Assembly: GCA_023105745.1 (NCBI GenBank) | Contig: JALGQZ010000009.1 | Location: forward strand, 6,881,937 to 6,945,936 | Direction of reading: 5' to 3' | From: Austropuccinia psidii | Lineage: Eukaryota > Basidiomycota > Pucciniomycetes > Pucciniales > Sphaerophragmiaceae | DNA: 64,000 nucleotides | Shown: positions 41,409-54,484 of the stretch, one piece after another | How positions within the stretch are numbered: position 1 is the stretch's first letter | Layout of the letters: the number at the start of each line of letters is the position of its first letter | The notes under the pieces: model-generated | Databases searched by the model: none | Seen by the model: the letters and a program-made list of their open reading frames with translations, nothing else | Told to the model about the DNA's origin: nothing | Program-made: the position numbers and the translations under genes

Positions 41409-42660
41409 CTACCAGAAGGGTTACTATAATAAGAGCTACAATACTTAAGTTTAAAGTATAACCTGATTATTTTCCAAGAGTATAACTGCTTTTGAAAGTT
41501 TTACTATGTAGGAATTCAAGAGCAGGATGAGGAAACCTTTTCTGCTGTGAAAAGGCCCCTTTTTATCCTGAAATTGGGTGAAAAGGCTTCTAGGCCTTTC
41601 CATGTAGAGGAAGTGAACATTTCTCACTCCAAAGTACTGGATTGGGGTTTTCACAAAGTCTGTATAGCCTGTATTGGGCTCAGATATGGCTTTGAAACCA
41701 CATCTGGGAAGGCTTCATCAATACAGGGTGAAAGCCTTCATCTGGGGACCACATAGCCTGATTCTGATGTGTATTACGCATAGATTGCTGTACAGAACCT
41801 GTATGGGACCCCAGTATTGAATGAATTATGAGGTATTGAATTATAAACAAGCTCCTTCATCTATTTTACACCTCATAATCATACTTATGGGGGAATATCC
41901 CACAGTAAGGCTGTATTGGTCTAACTGTGGGATTTTGAGCTTAAAACTGCCATACCTTTGTCAGTTCTTGAGATATAAAGCTCAAAGTTGGTTCATTGAG
42001 TAGCCCTAGTTGTGGCCCACACAATGTTACCTCTCTATGGTATGGTTATCATTAAATATGGCAAAGGTATGCCATGTACAAGTCTTCTTATACACATTTA
42101 TGATTTGTTCAAAAACTGTGTGGAGCTTATTTCCTCCATATCTTTTGGTCTAGATGTGATATGGGGCAATGGATGGCACCATAAGATAGCTCTGAGTGTT
42201 CCCTTTCCAAAAATACCCCACTTTAGGTATCTCACACTAAAACTGTAGAAGCTGGATGAGAGGTGAATATTTTAACCACCCTTATTTGACCTTATTTTGG
42301 TCATAACTTCTGTAATTCTGGTTCTAGCTCAGTTTTGCTAGTACCATTGGATAGCCCTGACTTAAAGCTCCATTTCTAATACCCATTTGATGGGTTTAAG
42401 CCTTTTCCTCTGTATTTCAGATGAGAGGTTAAAATTAAGGTTTATGCTCAGCAACAACTTTGAGCAGGAATAACTTTGTTATTCTTTGTCCTATGATGAT
42501 GGGACTTGTATGTTTGGAAAGGGGTTAATTTCCTATTTCCTTTGATACATTTTTAGCTAATTTGGATCAGCTACATATTTTGGTGGTATCTTGGTGTTAC
42601 CATTGGTTTATGGTATTTGGCTGTCATGCTTGTACTCTGGCTTTGAGTCACAGGCTGACA
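41409..42660 (-). repeat. Family 1 LTR copy A, right part
   Basis: Resumes the LTR broken at 16980 (CTACCAGAAGGGTTACTATAATAAG, against CTTACCAGTTGGATTAC in copy D) and ends GAGTCACAGGCTGACA, followed by the target duplication TTTTG (42661-42665). Together with 16792-16980 the LTR is about 1.44 kb, the same as copies D and E. Confidence 0.85.
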
Positions 42661-42665
42661 TTTTG

Positions 42666-44892
42666 AGTCAAATTAAGTATTATGGAATTTTCTTGAACGC
42701 TGTGGTCATTTTTCTTCTAAATTTAGAATTATTTAAAATCTTATATCTCAATTATGCTTTCAAGCTCTTTAATTTTTTGTATTCATTGGATTTATGAAGT
42801 TTCTCCAACTCTTTCTAACTCACTGATTTATTGTTTTTAATTTTTCCAATTTTTCCTGTTTTTTTTGAGTCTTTTTATTCCTCAAAATTTTCAAAGAATT
42901 AAACTCTCCTCAAATCTATTATTCCTTTTGGATTTTTGAGTTTTCATTTTCCAATCTTTGAGTTTTCTATTTCCTTTTGAATTTTGGTTCTTCTTTAGTT
43001 TATATCATTTTGAGCCTTTACAGCTTGAACACAGCTATACAGGGAACAAGTACAACATCTCAAAAATAGGGTTAAAAAATATAAAATTCAACAAATCTCA
43101 AGGCTTCAAGAAATTTTGAAAATTGAAAAATACTGTAAGAATAAAAAAACAAACAATTGAAAGATGAAAGTCCTTAAAAATTAGGAAAAAATGAAACCAA
43201 AATTTTAAAAAAAACTTTAGCTTAAATTCCACAAAAAAGAATAAGAAAAATAATTGTAGGAAAAATTAGCAAAAAATAACTTATATTGAAAAAAAATATG
43301 AATAAGAGCAGACAAAAAATCTCAAAAACGTCCGGAAATGAGAAGGGGAAAAATCAGGATATTCATTGCTAAAGAAGAAGAACAAAAGTACCAAGATCTA
43401 AATTCAGAGACATCAAAAATTCTTACTAATAAACCCATGGATTCCAAAAAGACTGAGTAAAAACTCTATTATTAATCAAAGTGGAACAGACAACTAAATC
43501 ATAAAAATCAATATATGAACTTTAAAAGTAACATATATCTGAAGAAATATGAGGTAAGTTTTGAGACCTTAAATATTAACATAGATGAAGAAATTAAAGC
43601 TACAAAGGGAAAAACATAAAACATAAGATTTCTAATAAATTGATAGCAAGTTGAAGGAAATAAAAGGACAAATCTTTTTTACAAAAAAAAGTAAAGAAAA
43701 GGAGAAATATGAAATCCAAGGTTCCCTTGAAAATTCATATTTCAGTTTTCTCAAAAATAAAATTGAGAAAAATCTGCTTCCACAGTAAAAATTGTGCTTT
43801 TGAAAGGTATCAAATTGGCAAGGTCTTTCTGACTGAGTTTTTTGTGTTTTATTGGAGAATAATAGTTCTGAAACTATAATTTTGCCAAAAAATAAATATT
43901 AATTAAAGAAATGTCTTCAAAAACTCTTTTCAAGAGTACCATAATCATCTTGGTCAAAAAAATTGAGACTGAATTCTGTAGGCTGTTTAATCAAAAATTA
44001 TAATTCTTCAACAAGAATTCTTTTTTGAGAACTAAATACATCATTTCTTCAAATAATTCCCAAGAGGGACTAAAAATATGTTTCAACATCTTTATACACA
44101 AATGAAAGGAGAATTTTTGAATTCTATAATGACTCCATGCTCTTGAGCATAACACATATCTATTAAAAATCAAAAAATACAATTTTTTTTAAATAATTTA
44201 AGACTTTATGAGAAAATTAAATAGATATTTTGTAAAGAGCTTATCATTTGGGTAATATGGCAAATATTCCCATTTTCATAGATCTGTTTCTTACTGCTAT
44301 TGACAAATAGTGTAAAATTTCTCAGTAGAAAGGAGGGAAAAATCTTGATTAAATAATATAGAAATTGAAATCTAAAATTTTTATTCAAATTTATAGAATG
44401 TTCCAATGACAGAAAAAATATTCCAAATCCTGACTTCTATCAAAAATTGGGGAAGAAAATTCCATATTAAAGTCAAAATTGCAAATATTGAAGTTCATTC
44501 AATTTATATAAGGTGCAATTACAAGCTGTCCTTGACTCTTGGTACTAACAAAAAAAGAGAATATATCTTCTCATAGTCCAGAGGAAATATGAGGGGAATT
44601 TGGAACCAAAGTGACTAATGAGGATCAAAATTTTGAACTTGAGGTTCAGTTTTCCAGGAAGGAAATTGAGTTAGTTATAATTTTAATTATGGTTCAAATA
44701 AAGACACCTATTTTAAAAATTCTTACTTTTTTCCATGAATTAGGTTTGTTGAAATTAATTTTTGGAAGTTTTCACATATTCATCATGTGATATTCTCCTA
44801 ATATATTTTTCTAAACTCAATATTTCTTCATATATTAAAGTAATATTTCATTGATTGTTTATTTTTGAATTATCAATAGAATGATACATATA
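42666..44892. other. Gene-free AT-rich region with a strand-skew switch
   Basis: No conserved frame. About 42680-43040 is strongly T/pyrimidine-rich on the plus strand; from about 43050 to 43720 it becomes strongly A/purine-rich. I recognise no element here. Confidence 0.5.
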
Positions 44893-44897
44893 TCATC

Positions 44898-46337
44898 TGT
44901 CAGGCTTAGTCTATGATAAAAGTATTATAAATGTATTTACAACTTTTAACTATGACTGCGACATGGTAAAAAGGATTTTCAAAAAGATCTATGAGTATTA
45001 AAAATGGTTTAATTCAAGAATAAAAGGGCTTTACTATATTGAATATAGTGGTGGTGAGCGCTGTTGAAAGCCCAGGGTGCAGCTTTACCTGTTGGGTTAC
45101 AATAATAAAGACTACAATAATTAAAATTATAATTATACCTGTTTATTACCCAAGAGGAAAACTGTTTTTGACAGTTTACTACGTAGTGTATTCAAGAGCA
45201 GGATGAGGAAAGCTATTCTGGCTGTGAAAAGCCTCCTTTTTATCCTGAAATGGGGTGGAAGGGCTGTTAGACCTTTCCACATAGAGTAAGTGAAGATTTT
45301 TTCACCCTCTGAGACAGGCTTGTGGCTTTCAAGGACCTGTTTATCCTTAATTGGGCTCAGAAGTGGTTTTGAAACCAACTCTGGGCAGTTTTCACCAATA
45401 CAGGGTGAAAAGTTTTATCTGGGGACCACATAGCTCTCTTCTGATATGTATGACACGTAGAGTTCTGTACAGAAACTGTATGGGACCCCAGTATTGACTG
45501 AAATATGAGGTATTGAAGTAAAAACAAGCTCTTTTGTCTATTTGACACCTCATATTCATGGTTATGGGATATTATCCCATGGTAAGGCTGTATTGGTCAG
45601 AATGTGGTATTTTGACCTTAAAACAGCTATAACTTTGTCATTTTTTGAGATATCAACCTCAAAACTGAACCAGTGTTTATCCCTGTATGTTTCCTACACA
45701 ATGGTACCTTATTTGATATGGTTATCATTAAATATGGCAAAGTTATGTCATGTACAAGATTCTTGTACATATGCGTGGTTTAGGCAAAAAGCTGTATTGA
45801 GCTTGTTTGCCTCATAACTTCTGCTATAGTTGAGATATGAGGAGATGGATAATGCCATCAGATAGCCCTGATTGTTCTCTTTCCAAAAAGACCTCACTTT
45901 AGGTATCCCACACTAAAACTGTAGAAGCTAGATGAGAGGTGAATGTTTTGTTCACCCTTATTTGGCCTGAATTTGACCAAAACTTCTGTAATACTGGTGC
46001 TAGCTCAGTCTGGCTGGTACCATTGGATAGCCCTGACTTAGAGATTCATTCTGCATACCCATTTGATGGGGTTAAGCCTCTTACTCGGTATTTCAGATGA
46101 GAGGTGAAAATTAAGGTTTATGCTCAGCAATAACTTTGAGCATGAATAACTTTGTTATTCTTTGTCCTATACTGATGGGACTTGTATATTTGGAAAGTGG
46201 TGAGTTTCCTCTTTCCTTTGATACCTTTTGAGCTAATTTGGCTCAGATCCATGTTTTGGTGGTATCTTGGCTATACCATTGGTTTATGGTATTTTGGCTG
46301 TCATGCTTGTGCTCTGGTTTTGAGTCACAGGCTGACA
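44898..46337 (-). repeat. Family 1 solo LTR, copy E
   Basis: TGTCAGGCTTAGTC...GAGTCACAGGCTGACA, 1440 bp, with the exact target duplication TCATC at 44893-44897 and 46338-46342. It aligns with copies A, B and D throughout. No internal element remains, so it is a product of LTR-LTR recombination. Short frames within it are repeat shadows. Confidence 0.9.
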
Positions 46338-46342
46338 TCATC

Positions 46343-49300
46343 CCACATAATGAACAATTTCATCTATGCTATCCATTGTCTCAAAGTCCTATAACCTACC
46401 ATGATAAAAAGAATGAAATTAATGCCTCCTTCAATTCCCCCAATGAAAATTCAAGTTATGAACTCTAAAAAACATTTTCCAAATCAAAAGCATAACTGGG
46501 AAGAGCTTCTCTTCTTGATGGTACCCATATATCACACTTTTTGTGGGTTAATAATCTTTATTATGAGGAAAATTGGCTTTTATCTCCTGTTGAATACTTT
46601 TTTAAATACTTTTCAAATAAATATGGCATATTTGGGGATAAGAGTATCCTACACAGTAAGAGTCAAAGCATATTATTTTAATATTTATAGCTTAATATTA
46701 AAACTTTTTAGATCAATAGATCTGCAAAGATAGAATCAAGGAGATCTTTCTCTGTGAAGGAACTTGATATTGATTTCTATAATGAGGTTGAAATTTGAAG
46801 CATATAAAGAGAAAAATATCAAGAAATGATTATATTAATTGAGTTTAACTTTTCTCCAGATTATTAATTTTCAAAGTTTAGTTTATTTTTGGCCGTCTCA
46901 CTATGATGGGTTTCATCGAAAAAACAAGGTTTTCTTTCAAATAATTAAAAGAGATTCATTAATCAAGGTTTGAAATCTTTTCATATTGAAGCACAAAATG
47001 TTTTCCATTCAAGATTGATTATCAAAGCTTCATTCAATAATGAAATGATTATTTCATATTTTTTATATATCCTTTTGATCCAAAAGAGAGTTTTATGAGA
47101 CAAAAATAAGAAATTAATGAAAAGTATGTTTTCTTATGTAAGAAAAGGGAAAAATAAAAATTGTGAAATTTATGAATATGAGAAATATGAGATAAAAGAT
47201 ATCCTTAAGAGATCATATTGAAATGAATAAGCTTTTAGGAGAGTCTGAAGATATAAAAACATCTCCAATCCAAATATTTGGGAAATTAATATTCAAAAAA
47301 AATTATATAATCAAAAGAAAGGTGGTAAAAAACATTAAAACTTTCTGTGTATCTTTCTAACCATATAGATTTATTACTGGAGATACTTCAAGCCCATGTT
47401 AAAGTCTTGTGAGCTGATATTACTCTATTAATAATATTCAGGAATTTAATTTAAGAATAAAGCTCCCTATTTGGCCAGTTTAGACTATAAGAGATAATTT
47501 ATGGGAATAATCTTTGAGTGAGATAATTTTTACAAAGAATTTCTTGAAAATAACCTTCCAATATAAGGAAATATACTGGTTTGCTTACTTTTAGTCTCTC
47601 AAAAAGTCAATTCATGAATGGCTCAGCTTTTCTAATTTTTGAATTAATTGAAAAATAAACATCTACCTATGATTAATCATCACCAAGAAACTTTCATCCA
47701 AAATAATCACGATTCACCTTTCCCAAAATGAATACTTTTTTCTCCAAAATTAGTCAATGTAAGAATTCCTTAAGTGAAATATTCCTCAAAATGAAAATTC
47801 TTGAGTTTATTGAAGTAAAAAAAAACAAGATATCAAAAGCCAAGAGTTTTTTCTGATAAAGAACTGAAGGGAATATTGTAAGCACAGTCTATCTTATTAT
47901 TTTATGTTTATCTGAATTTGGTTTGATTTTTATTCTTTGAAAAATTCAAAAACGTTTTTGGAGATCTAGTTAAAAATTTCAAAAGAACTACTCAAATACT
48001 TGTGAAATGCATATGATATTTAAAGCAAAAATTTGAAATAGGATTCATTTTAAGGAAAAATTAATATATGATAATATTTTTGTGCAGATTATACTATGGA
48101 AATTAAGCTTTAGCTTATATCTTATGCCAATAGTAATACCTTTTTTCATAATATCAGAAGTAGAATGTATTTATGAAGTTTAGGGTTTTGAAAAAAGTAT
48201 TTTTTGAAAAGAAAAAAGGAATATTTATCTGCCAAATATATTGAGATTTTAAACCAATTTATTGATTGTTTTCTGATGAAAGTACCAAAAGACTGACTGT
48301 TAATAGCATCCAGAAACCTGAATATTATTTTTATTGAGCTGAGATTGATTGTTCTTGTTCATGAAAAAATATCCTCTTCAGATCTGTTTGATAATTTTCT
48401 CTAGTATTTGGCCAATAAAACCATCATTATCATTTGGCACCAATCTTTATTCTATAATTTCCAATAAAATAATCTTGTAGATAATTCTGCAGTAGTTGAA
48501 TCAAGGATTTGTGGGATTTATTTCGAATATCAATACTTTTGAATATTTTTCCAAAAAAATTTCATAAATATATTCAAAAAGCAATGAGTAAAGTCCAAAT
48601 TGTACTTTCTCAATTATTACTTCCATTTCTTTTGGAGTCTCTGGTCTATGCTACGAAAATTATCTGTGCAGCTTCTGTCTGGGTTTTCATTTATTTTAAA
48701 AATTTGAGATTCTGGACTCTCTCACAAAACATTATTTATCAAAGAATGCAAGTGAAGCTATCATGTTTTACAGTTATTAAATTCGATGATAGACTTTAGT
48801 TTGATTATATTTATCATTATCAAAATTCAAACTCCTATTTAAAGCTAAAACATACCATATCTAATTTCCAAATATAAAGCTCAAAGAGGGTTTGAAGCTA
48901 ACATGATGACATATTTCCTTTCCAACTATTTTTTACGCTGGGCTAATATATGTAAGATTTAATTGTCTTATCATTGAGTTTTCAAAAAAGCCAAAATCCA
49001 ACTGTCAATAAAATTAAGAATTTTCGCAAGTCTATTTTGTTGGATAACGCCCCCTGAGATGCATGGTTAGTAGTAAATAGTAGAGAGATTTCCCTTTGAA
49101 ATTGTGGTAATAATTTTCTGAAGGAAGTAGGATTCATATATTTTATTCAATGAATAGGGGTCATAACTCAAGAGGACTCTCATATAAGTAAGGCTTTCTC
49201 ATCATCTTAAGCTGAGAGGTGAGGTGAATAAAATTCCTCGAAAAGAATCAATTTTTTTGCAATTCTAAGATCCAGATCTATCTTGAATGTCTTTTATAAT

Positions 49301-49560
49301 GGCTCAAGAAGGTCTATAGATTTTCCACTTCCTCTATGTAATCTCCAAGTAGTAGAAACAGAACACCTGGATATTCCAAAAATTACAGTTTTATTTACTC
49401 AGCTGAAGTGATACACAAAGAAATCTCAACATGCATCTGCATAAAAAAGTCCATATTGGTTTTCATGTTAAAATAATCTTCATTTCAGGTTGGGACCATG
49501 TTTTCCCCACAGCACCTGACCCCAGGGTCTTCCTTTTCTTTTGCAGTGATTATTTATGGA
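46343..49560. other. Gene-free AT-rich region
   Basis: About 3.2 kb with no frame above 100 codons and no recognised domain or repeat boundary. The right part (roughly 48200-49600) should be the 3' LTR of gypsy 3 by position, but I could not align it with the family-1 LTR except at the terminus. Confidence 0.45.
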
Positions 49561-49590
49561 ATGTGGATGACCTTCTGCCTCTATTTGGAG

Positions 49591-49622
49591 TCACAGGCTG
49601 ACATACACTCCCTCTGAAGAAA
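49591..49622 (-). promoter_or_regulatory. Gypsy 3 polypurine tract and LTR terminus
   Basis: On the minus strand a purine run (CTTCAGAGGGAGTGTA) leads into TGTCAGCCTGTGACTCC at 49603. The LTR terminus is the same as the right-hand end of the family-1 LTRs (GAGTCACAGGCTGACA on the plus strand), which ties family 1 to the gypsy 2/3 group. Confidence 0.6.
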
Positions 49623-51130
49623 AGGCCATAATTGATGAGATGATTCTGTCCACCTGGAGGCTGTGAAACTTCTAAGGTTTACTCTTCTATCTGGGAAACC
49701 TTTTTAAAATAAATATTTCTCTTTATCTTCTGTTTCATTCTTTCAATTTTACCTTTTATTTTGGCTTTGCCTCCCCATTGCCTCTTATTTTCTTGGCCTT
49801 GATAATCTTTTTCACTATTCTGGTGGAATCTTCCTCTTTAATCAATTTCCCAGAGGTGACTATTGTTTTCCTTTTAGGACATTTGATGTAATATTTTTTT
49901 GGCTGAGATGGCTTAACCAGGCTTCCTTGGAGGACTGGGTTATTCCTAGAGAATTACACAGTTAATACACCTTCCACTGCATTCTTTCCTAAATATGAGT
50001 CTTTAATCTTTTTTGGACCTTTAGAATTATTATAGCTCAGAGTTGAGATCAGGATGTGGTCCCCTTCTTTGAAGTCAGGTTCTTTCTGAAGTTTCTCATA
50101 ACTCTATTTGTTGTATATATTGGCTTCTATTAGGCATTTTTCTGCATTTTCACATGCTTTTTACCAAATTGTCTGCAAAAGATTTCTGTGTAGAGCTGAG
50201 AGAAGAGTTTTATTCAAGAAATCTATTGGTATTAGTGGATCCCATCCCTTTTCTAAAATAGCAGTTTTTTCCTGTTACCATGTTTACACTGTTGTTATAT
50301 GCCATTTTTCCTTGTGGAAGAAAGGCTACATATTAGTCGGTTCATCCTTTGTGATTTTTTTTCCATGAAATTAGCACAAAATCTTGCTATTATGTCTTAA
50401 ATTTTATTAATAATCCTTTCTTTCAGCCCATCCTTTTGTGGGTGGTAGGCTGTTGAGAATGCTAATTTGGTGCCTAAAGTCTCATACAAGCTGTTCCAAA
50501 GTTCTGATATGAATGTTTAATCCCTATCACTGATTATCCTTCTGGGGACACCATAATGGGCTAGAATCCTTTTACAGAGTAAAATCATAGTGTCCTTCAT
50601 GGAAAGGGAGGAATCTGATGCTGTTTCTGTACCTTTCTACTACTACTAGCAATTGATTCGAACTGTAACTTTCTCCTGGGAAAATTCCCGTCACCCAATA
50701 CATGTTTATGATTTCCCATGGGCTTTTGTGTTCCTCTGTGCTTTTGAGTAGTCTATACCTTTCATATAGTTTTTGTTAGCTTTCTGGAATCTGGTACAAG
50801 TGCTTATATCTTCATTCAACTCTTGTTCCAAGTCTGGCCACCATGCTGTGCTTTAGATCCTTGATCTAGTTCTATCTTCACTAATGTGTCTTAAATATGG
50901 ACAATTATGGAATCATTGAAGTATTAGTGAGATATTTTCTCTATTTACTAATTGCTAGGCACTTGGGTGTTTTTCCTATGGTAGAGTAGCTCATCTATAA
51001 GTAATAACTTGTGATCCTTGAAGAGTTTCAGCCCTGGTTCATCCAGTTGGCCTTCCATTTCTGGACTTATATATTTCTGTTGTAGTAGCTTTATCATTAT
51101 GATACACTATTTGTGTCTTTTATATGCTTA
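49623..51130 (-). pseudogene. Gypsy element 3: integrase to chromodomain, decayed
   Basis: Pieced minus-strand reading gives the RNase H/integrase spacer (L-L-Q-Q-K-Y-I-S-P-E, D-E-L-L-Y-H-R near 50970-51100), a degraded zinc region, and P-W-E-I-I-N-M-Y-W-V-T near 50710, where the first catalytic Asp has become Tyr. Further on come E-P-D-F-K-E-G-D-H near 50060 and I-V-K-K-I-I-K-A-R-K-I-R near 49770, which leads into the chromodomain. It belongs to the same subfamily as gypsy 2. RNase H and everything upstream is cut off by family C LTR sequence beginning about 51200. The plus frame 50108-50368 is a shadow. Confidence 0.65.
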
Positions 51131-51199
51131 CTAAACTACTTTGAAATCTTTTTTCTTCAAATATTACAAAATAATTCCCAATGTAGATGGTTTTATCAA

Positions 51200-52249
51200 T
51201 TTTAGTCCCTTAATCAAGCCATTTGTATAGTAATACTTAGTTTAAATCATTCAAAACACATCAGAATGTGTTGAAGAGACCTCAAAACAAGTTAAAACTG
51301 TTTTTACTAAGATTTTTAAACTTGAAGGTAGTTTTACCCTCTTTGAAACAGTCAAAATTGCCCTGGCCGGTATCAAAACCTAATCATCAATTGAGTCACA
51401 GGACCTGTGACTGAATTTCAGGGCAAAAGTGATAAAACTTTGCATAAATTTTGACATCCCACACCTGTCAGCAAGGAAATCATGGGAGTCTGGCACCCTT
51501 AGAGCCAAGATTCCTTCTACCACAAATGAATCTTTCCAAAATATTGTTTCTTTAATTCCTCATCATTTACTATTCTTAAATTTTACACATGTAATTCAAT
51601 TGATAAATTGGAGTAAATGACTGTAATTATTAATTTCTCATATGTAAATTTAAGTTCACCTATGTAAGACACACACACATTTTGACATTTCAATTGAAAA
51701 TACCTCAATTCTTCATGACTTATAAGCTATACACCACAACTTAGTTTTAAAGAAAAATTGAATGGTTAAAAGCACAGGTTTGTGAATCAAAATAAGCTTT
51801 TGAGTATTATCAGATTTTCATACAGAAGATACTAAAAACTTAGTTTAAGGTTATTCACAGTTGAGTTACAGAATTTTCACTCAGAGGTGACCCCACCCAA
51901 TTTTTTATGAGTATTACAATGGTGAAATCACTTCCATACGCTTATCTATTGGGAAAATATTTATAATGATTTTTATTAAATTTTTTTTGAAAATATTTTT
52001 AATTTTAATATTTTTGATGAAACTTTATTTTTACTCTATTTTTTCAAGGAAAAATGTATTTTCATATTTTTGAATTTTAATGTAATTTTAATTTTGAATT
52101 ACAATGGAATTTTCATTTTTGTATTGGAATTTTATATTTATATTTCAATTTTGTTTGTATAATAAAAATAAATTTATTTATTTTTAATTATAACTTGCTT
52201 TTATTATTTGTGGTTTTTTGGGTTTGTGAAAATACCTCTAAGGCTCACA
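51200..52249 (+). repeat. Family C LTR, copy 2 (3' part)
   Basis: Aligns with the last 1.05 kb of 8334-10138 and 55088-56872, including the TGAGTCA palindrome (51390-51415), the 'GTCTGGCACCCTTAGAGCCAAG' block and the end AAGGCTCACA. The 5' third is missing. Copia RNase H remnants follow at once on the same strand. Confidence 0.65.
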
Positions 52250-52309
52250 ATCATCATCTTATCTCTTGGAGAACAAGCAATCAACTAACAATATATCACT
52301 AAACTATGG

Positions 52310-52640
52310 AATCTGAATGCAAATATCCAACTGATGCCTTGAAGGAAATACTTTGGCTTCAGAAAATACTAAAATAAATCAACATAACAGGTTCCAGCAG
52401 CATTTCAATACTATTGAATGATAATAAAGTCGCCATAGATCTGTCTCACTCCAAAATAAACCACAACAGTTTCAAAAAAAACAAATCCAAATTAAGTTCC
52501 ACTTTATTTGTGACCTCATCAACACTGACAGACTAGAGCTTTTTTATGTCTCATCAACATTCATAGCTGTGGATTTCCTCACCAAATCAATAGGAAAGGC
52601 AATTATGCTCAGATGAAGGCTATTCATAAACCTCTCCTAA
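52310..52640 (+). pseudogene. Copia RNase H fragment
   Basis: Pieced plus-strand reading gives T-D-A-L-K-E-I-L-W-L-Q-K-I-L, I-S-I-L-L-N-D-N-K-V-A-I-D-L-S and V-D-F-L-T-K-S-I-G-K-A. These are the helix, the N-D-N-Q-x-A box and the V-A-D-x-L-T-K box of copia RNase H. At least two frame changes are needed. It follows family C LTR sequence and precedes the LTR-like repeat at 52694. Confidence 0.6.
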
Positions 52641-52693
52641 TCTTATTTATTTTTATCTTGTCCTTTGCAAGGAAGGCTGTTCATTTCCACAAT

Positions 52694-53237
52694 TGACTAG
52701 AAGGTTCCATCAAAAACCAACCTAACAAACTTCCCTACTTAGTCCACAGCCCAATATCACCAGTGAGACTCCTTGATCTAACCACTTATGTTAGCCTCCA
52801 GTGATATCTGTTTATAAAATTCATCCTAAAACCTTACATGTCAGCGTTATCTTTTATCTCTTTGCTATTTAATCACTCACTCTTCCTCAGTTTTCTCTCT
52901 CTTTTCCTCAGAGACATATTCCTATTTCCTCAATATTTTTCTCCACTTTATTTCATATGCATCAATTCATCTGATTACCTTATCTAATTAAATTTTCCAC
53001 ATCCACTGTCCTACTAATACAAGACAATACTTGTACTCATTTAATCTACTTATTACTAAACTTTTGTTCTCAGCTACCATCTTCCATAACACACTTGTAT
53101 CCTAGTCCATCCTCTACATATATTTTTATATTACTTACCTGTCCTTTAGGTATTATTCTCTTTGTATTTTTATTACTTTATTCTATTTAGTTGTTATTTA
53201 ACAAAATTTACTTTCATTTCATTTCTAAAACTTAACA
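52694..53237. repeat. LTR-like pyrimidine-rich repeat, copy I
   Basis: TGACTAGAAGGTTCC...AAACTTAACA aligns with 54485-55022 (TGACTAGAAGCTTCC...AAGCTTTAACA) in direct orientation: shared 'CCAATATCACCAGT', 'CTAACCACTT' and 'TTTTTCTC' blocks. Both are C/T-rich. They could be LTRs of a shortened copia. No target duplication was found and the boundaries are approximate. Confidence 0.5.
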
Positions 53238-54059
53238 AGTTGCCTACACAAATTAGTATGGGTTTAATTTTTCCAAAGAGATCATAATGGAGAATTCATC
53301 CAGGGGAGTTTTCTCTGGGTTATTTAGTATTTTGTGGAAACTTTCTTTATTGTCTTAATGCACAAAAAGCACAAACGGGTAACCCAGAAACTTCAGGATG
53401 AACTCTTTTGAGATTCTAATCCCCTGGAACACCAGCTCTCCAATGGAAGGTTTTTGATAGTTTTGAAACAGATCCAGAAGAATTACTTTCTACCAATATT
53501 CATAAATTGAGAAAAAAGATATTGTCAATAATAATTTATTTTTCTGGGTATATGTTTCTTCTTTTTAGCTCAAATTGAATATAATTCATTTCAAGAACTG
53601 AGAATCCTAGACTCCAAAGTTTTCCCATTCTTAAAACGGTTTTTTTAGTTCTGGTAAATTGATACAATGAAGCATGAATGTATCATTTTAAAATTTGAAC
53701 TCAACCCTTCCATGCACAAGAATGGCTGTGTACCTTCCATTTTCCATTTTGAAAGTCATGATTTTCTTATTTTAGGTTAGGAATACTTGTCTGTCACCTA
53801 CCATGTTAAGTAAGGAAGAAGTGTTAAGATACAGGAGAAAAGAATATGATTTTAAATTCTCCAAGAAGGCTTTGGAGTATCTTATTACAGGTGAGCTATC
53901 GGAGTCTGACCATTCTTCTTTAAATGTGCTTTGTTTATTGGTGTTAGAAAATTTGGCTTCCTTTTTCTTATTATTTTCTTTGCTTTGAAGTAACTATTTT
54001 ACTTGGTTTTTTTATTTTTCTATCTACATTCTGTAGATTTCAGAGTTTCAGGACTGATA
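53238..54059. other. Gene-free interior between the two LTR-like repeats
   Basis: AT-rich with only short frames (for example 53803-53988 plus). No domain was recognised. Presumably the decayed interior of the element carrying the gag remnant at 54060-54470. Confidence 0.4.
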
Positions 54060-54470
54060 GGAAGATTCTGATTTGATCTTTGGTCCAGAATCTGCTCTTA
54101 TTGAGCTCATATTACTGTCTGTAATGTAGTCATCACTTTTTGATACGACATTTTCAACTTCTAAAGGGCAATACTCATAGATAATTCTCTTCAAGTTATC
54201 ATAGCCATCTAAGATTTTTCTGACAATGATTTTAGCTAGTAGTTCATCTGAGATTTACACAGTTCTGGGTGGTTTCCCAACACAAAATCTCACGGATTTT
54301 AAGTACATCAGTTGTATTCTGATGTGGCTTATTAAATTTTCCCATTCCTTATCCTTCCAAGTGATGGAAAGGAATTCTCGGAAGCCCCGGCTTGATTCTT
54401 TCTTTGGTTGGATTGAAAATAGGAAGACCATAAAAAATAGAGGGCTAATGGGCCCTTTTTATTGTTCTTG
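54060..54470 (-). pseudogene. Copia gag (UBN2-type) fragment
   Basis: The minus strand reads S-I-T-W-K-D-K-E-W-E-N-L-I-S-H-I-R-I-Q-L, V-R-F-C-V-G-K-P-P-R-T-V, then a TAA, then I-S-D-E-L-L-A-K-I-I-V-R-K-I-L-D-G-Y-D-N-L-K-R and P-L-E-V-E-N-V-V-S-K-S-D-D-Y-I. This is the all-helical UBN2/copia gag pattern (L-L-x-K-I-x-x-x-x-L-x-x-x-Y-x-x-L). It lies just inside repeat copy II, as a gag beside a 5' LTR would on the minus strand, although its N-terminus is missing. The plus frame 54226-54474 is a shadow. Confidence 0.6.
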
Positions 54471-54484
54471 TTGATTTTCATGAC

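Noticed and set aside
50108..50368. Plus-strand frame of 86 codons with a Cys/Phe-rich composition
   Set aside because: It lies antisense to a readable gypsy integrase C-terminal region; its composition reflects the complementary strand.
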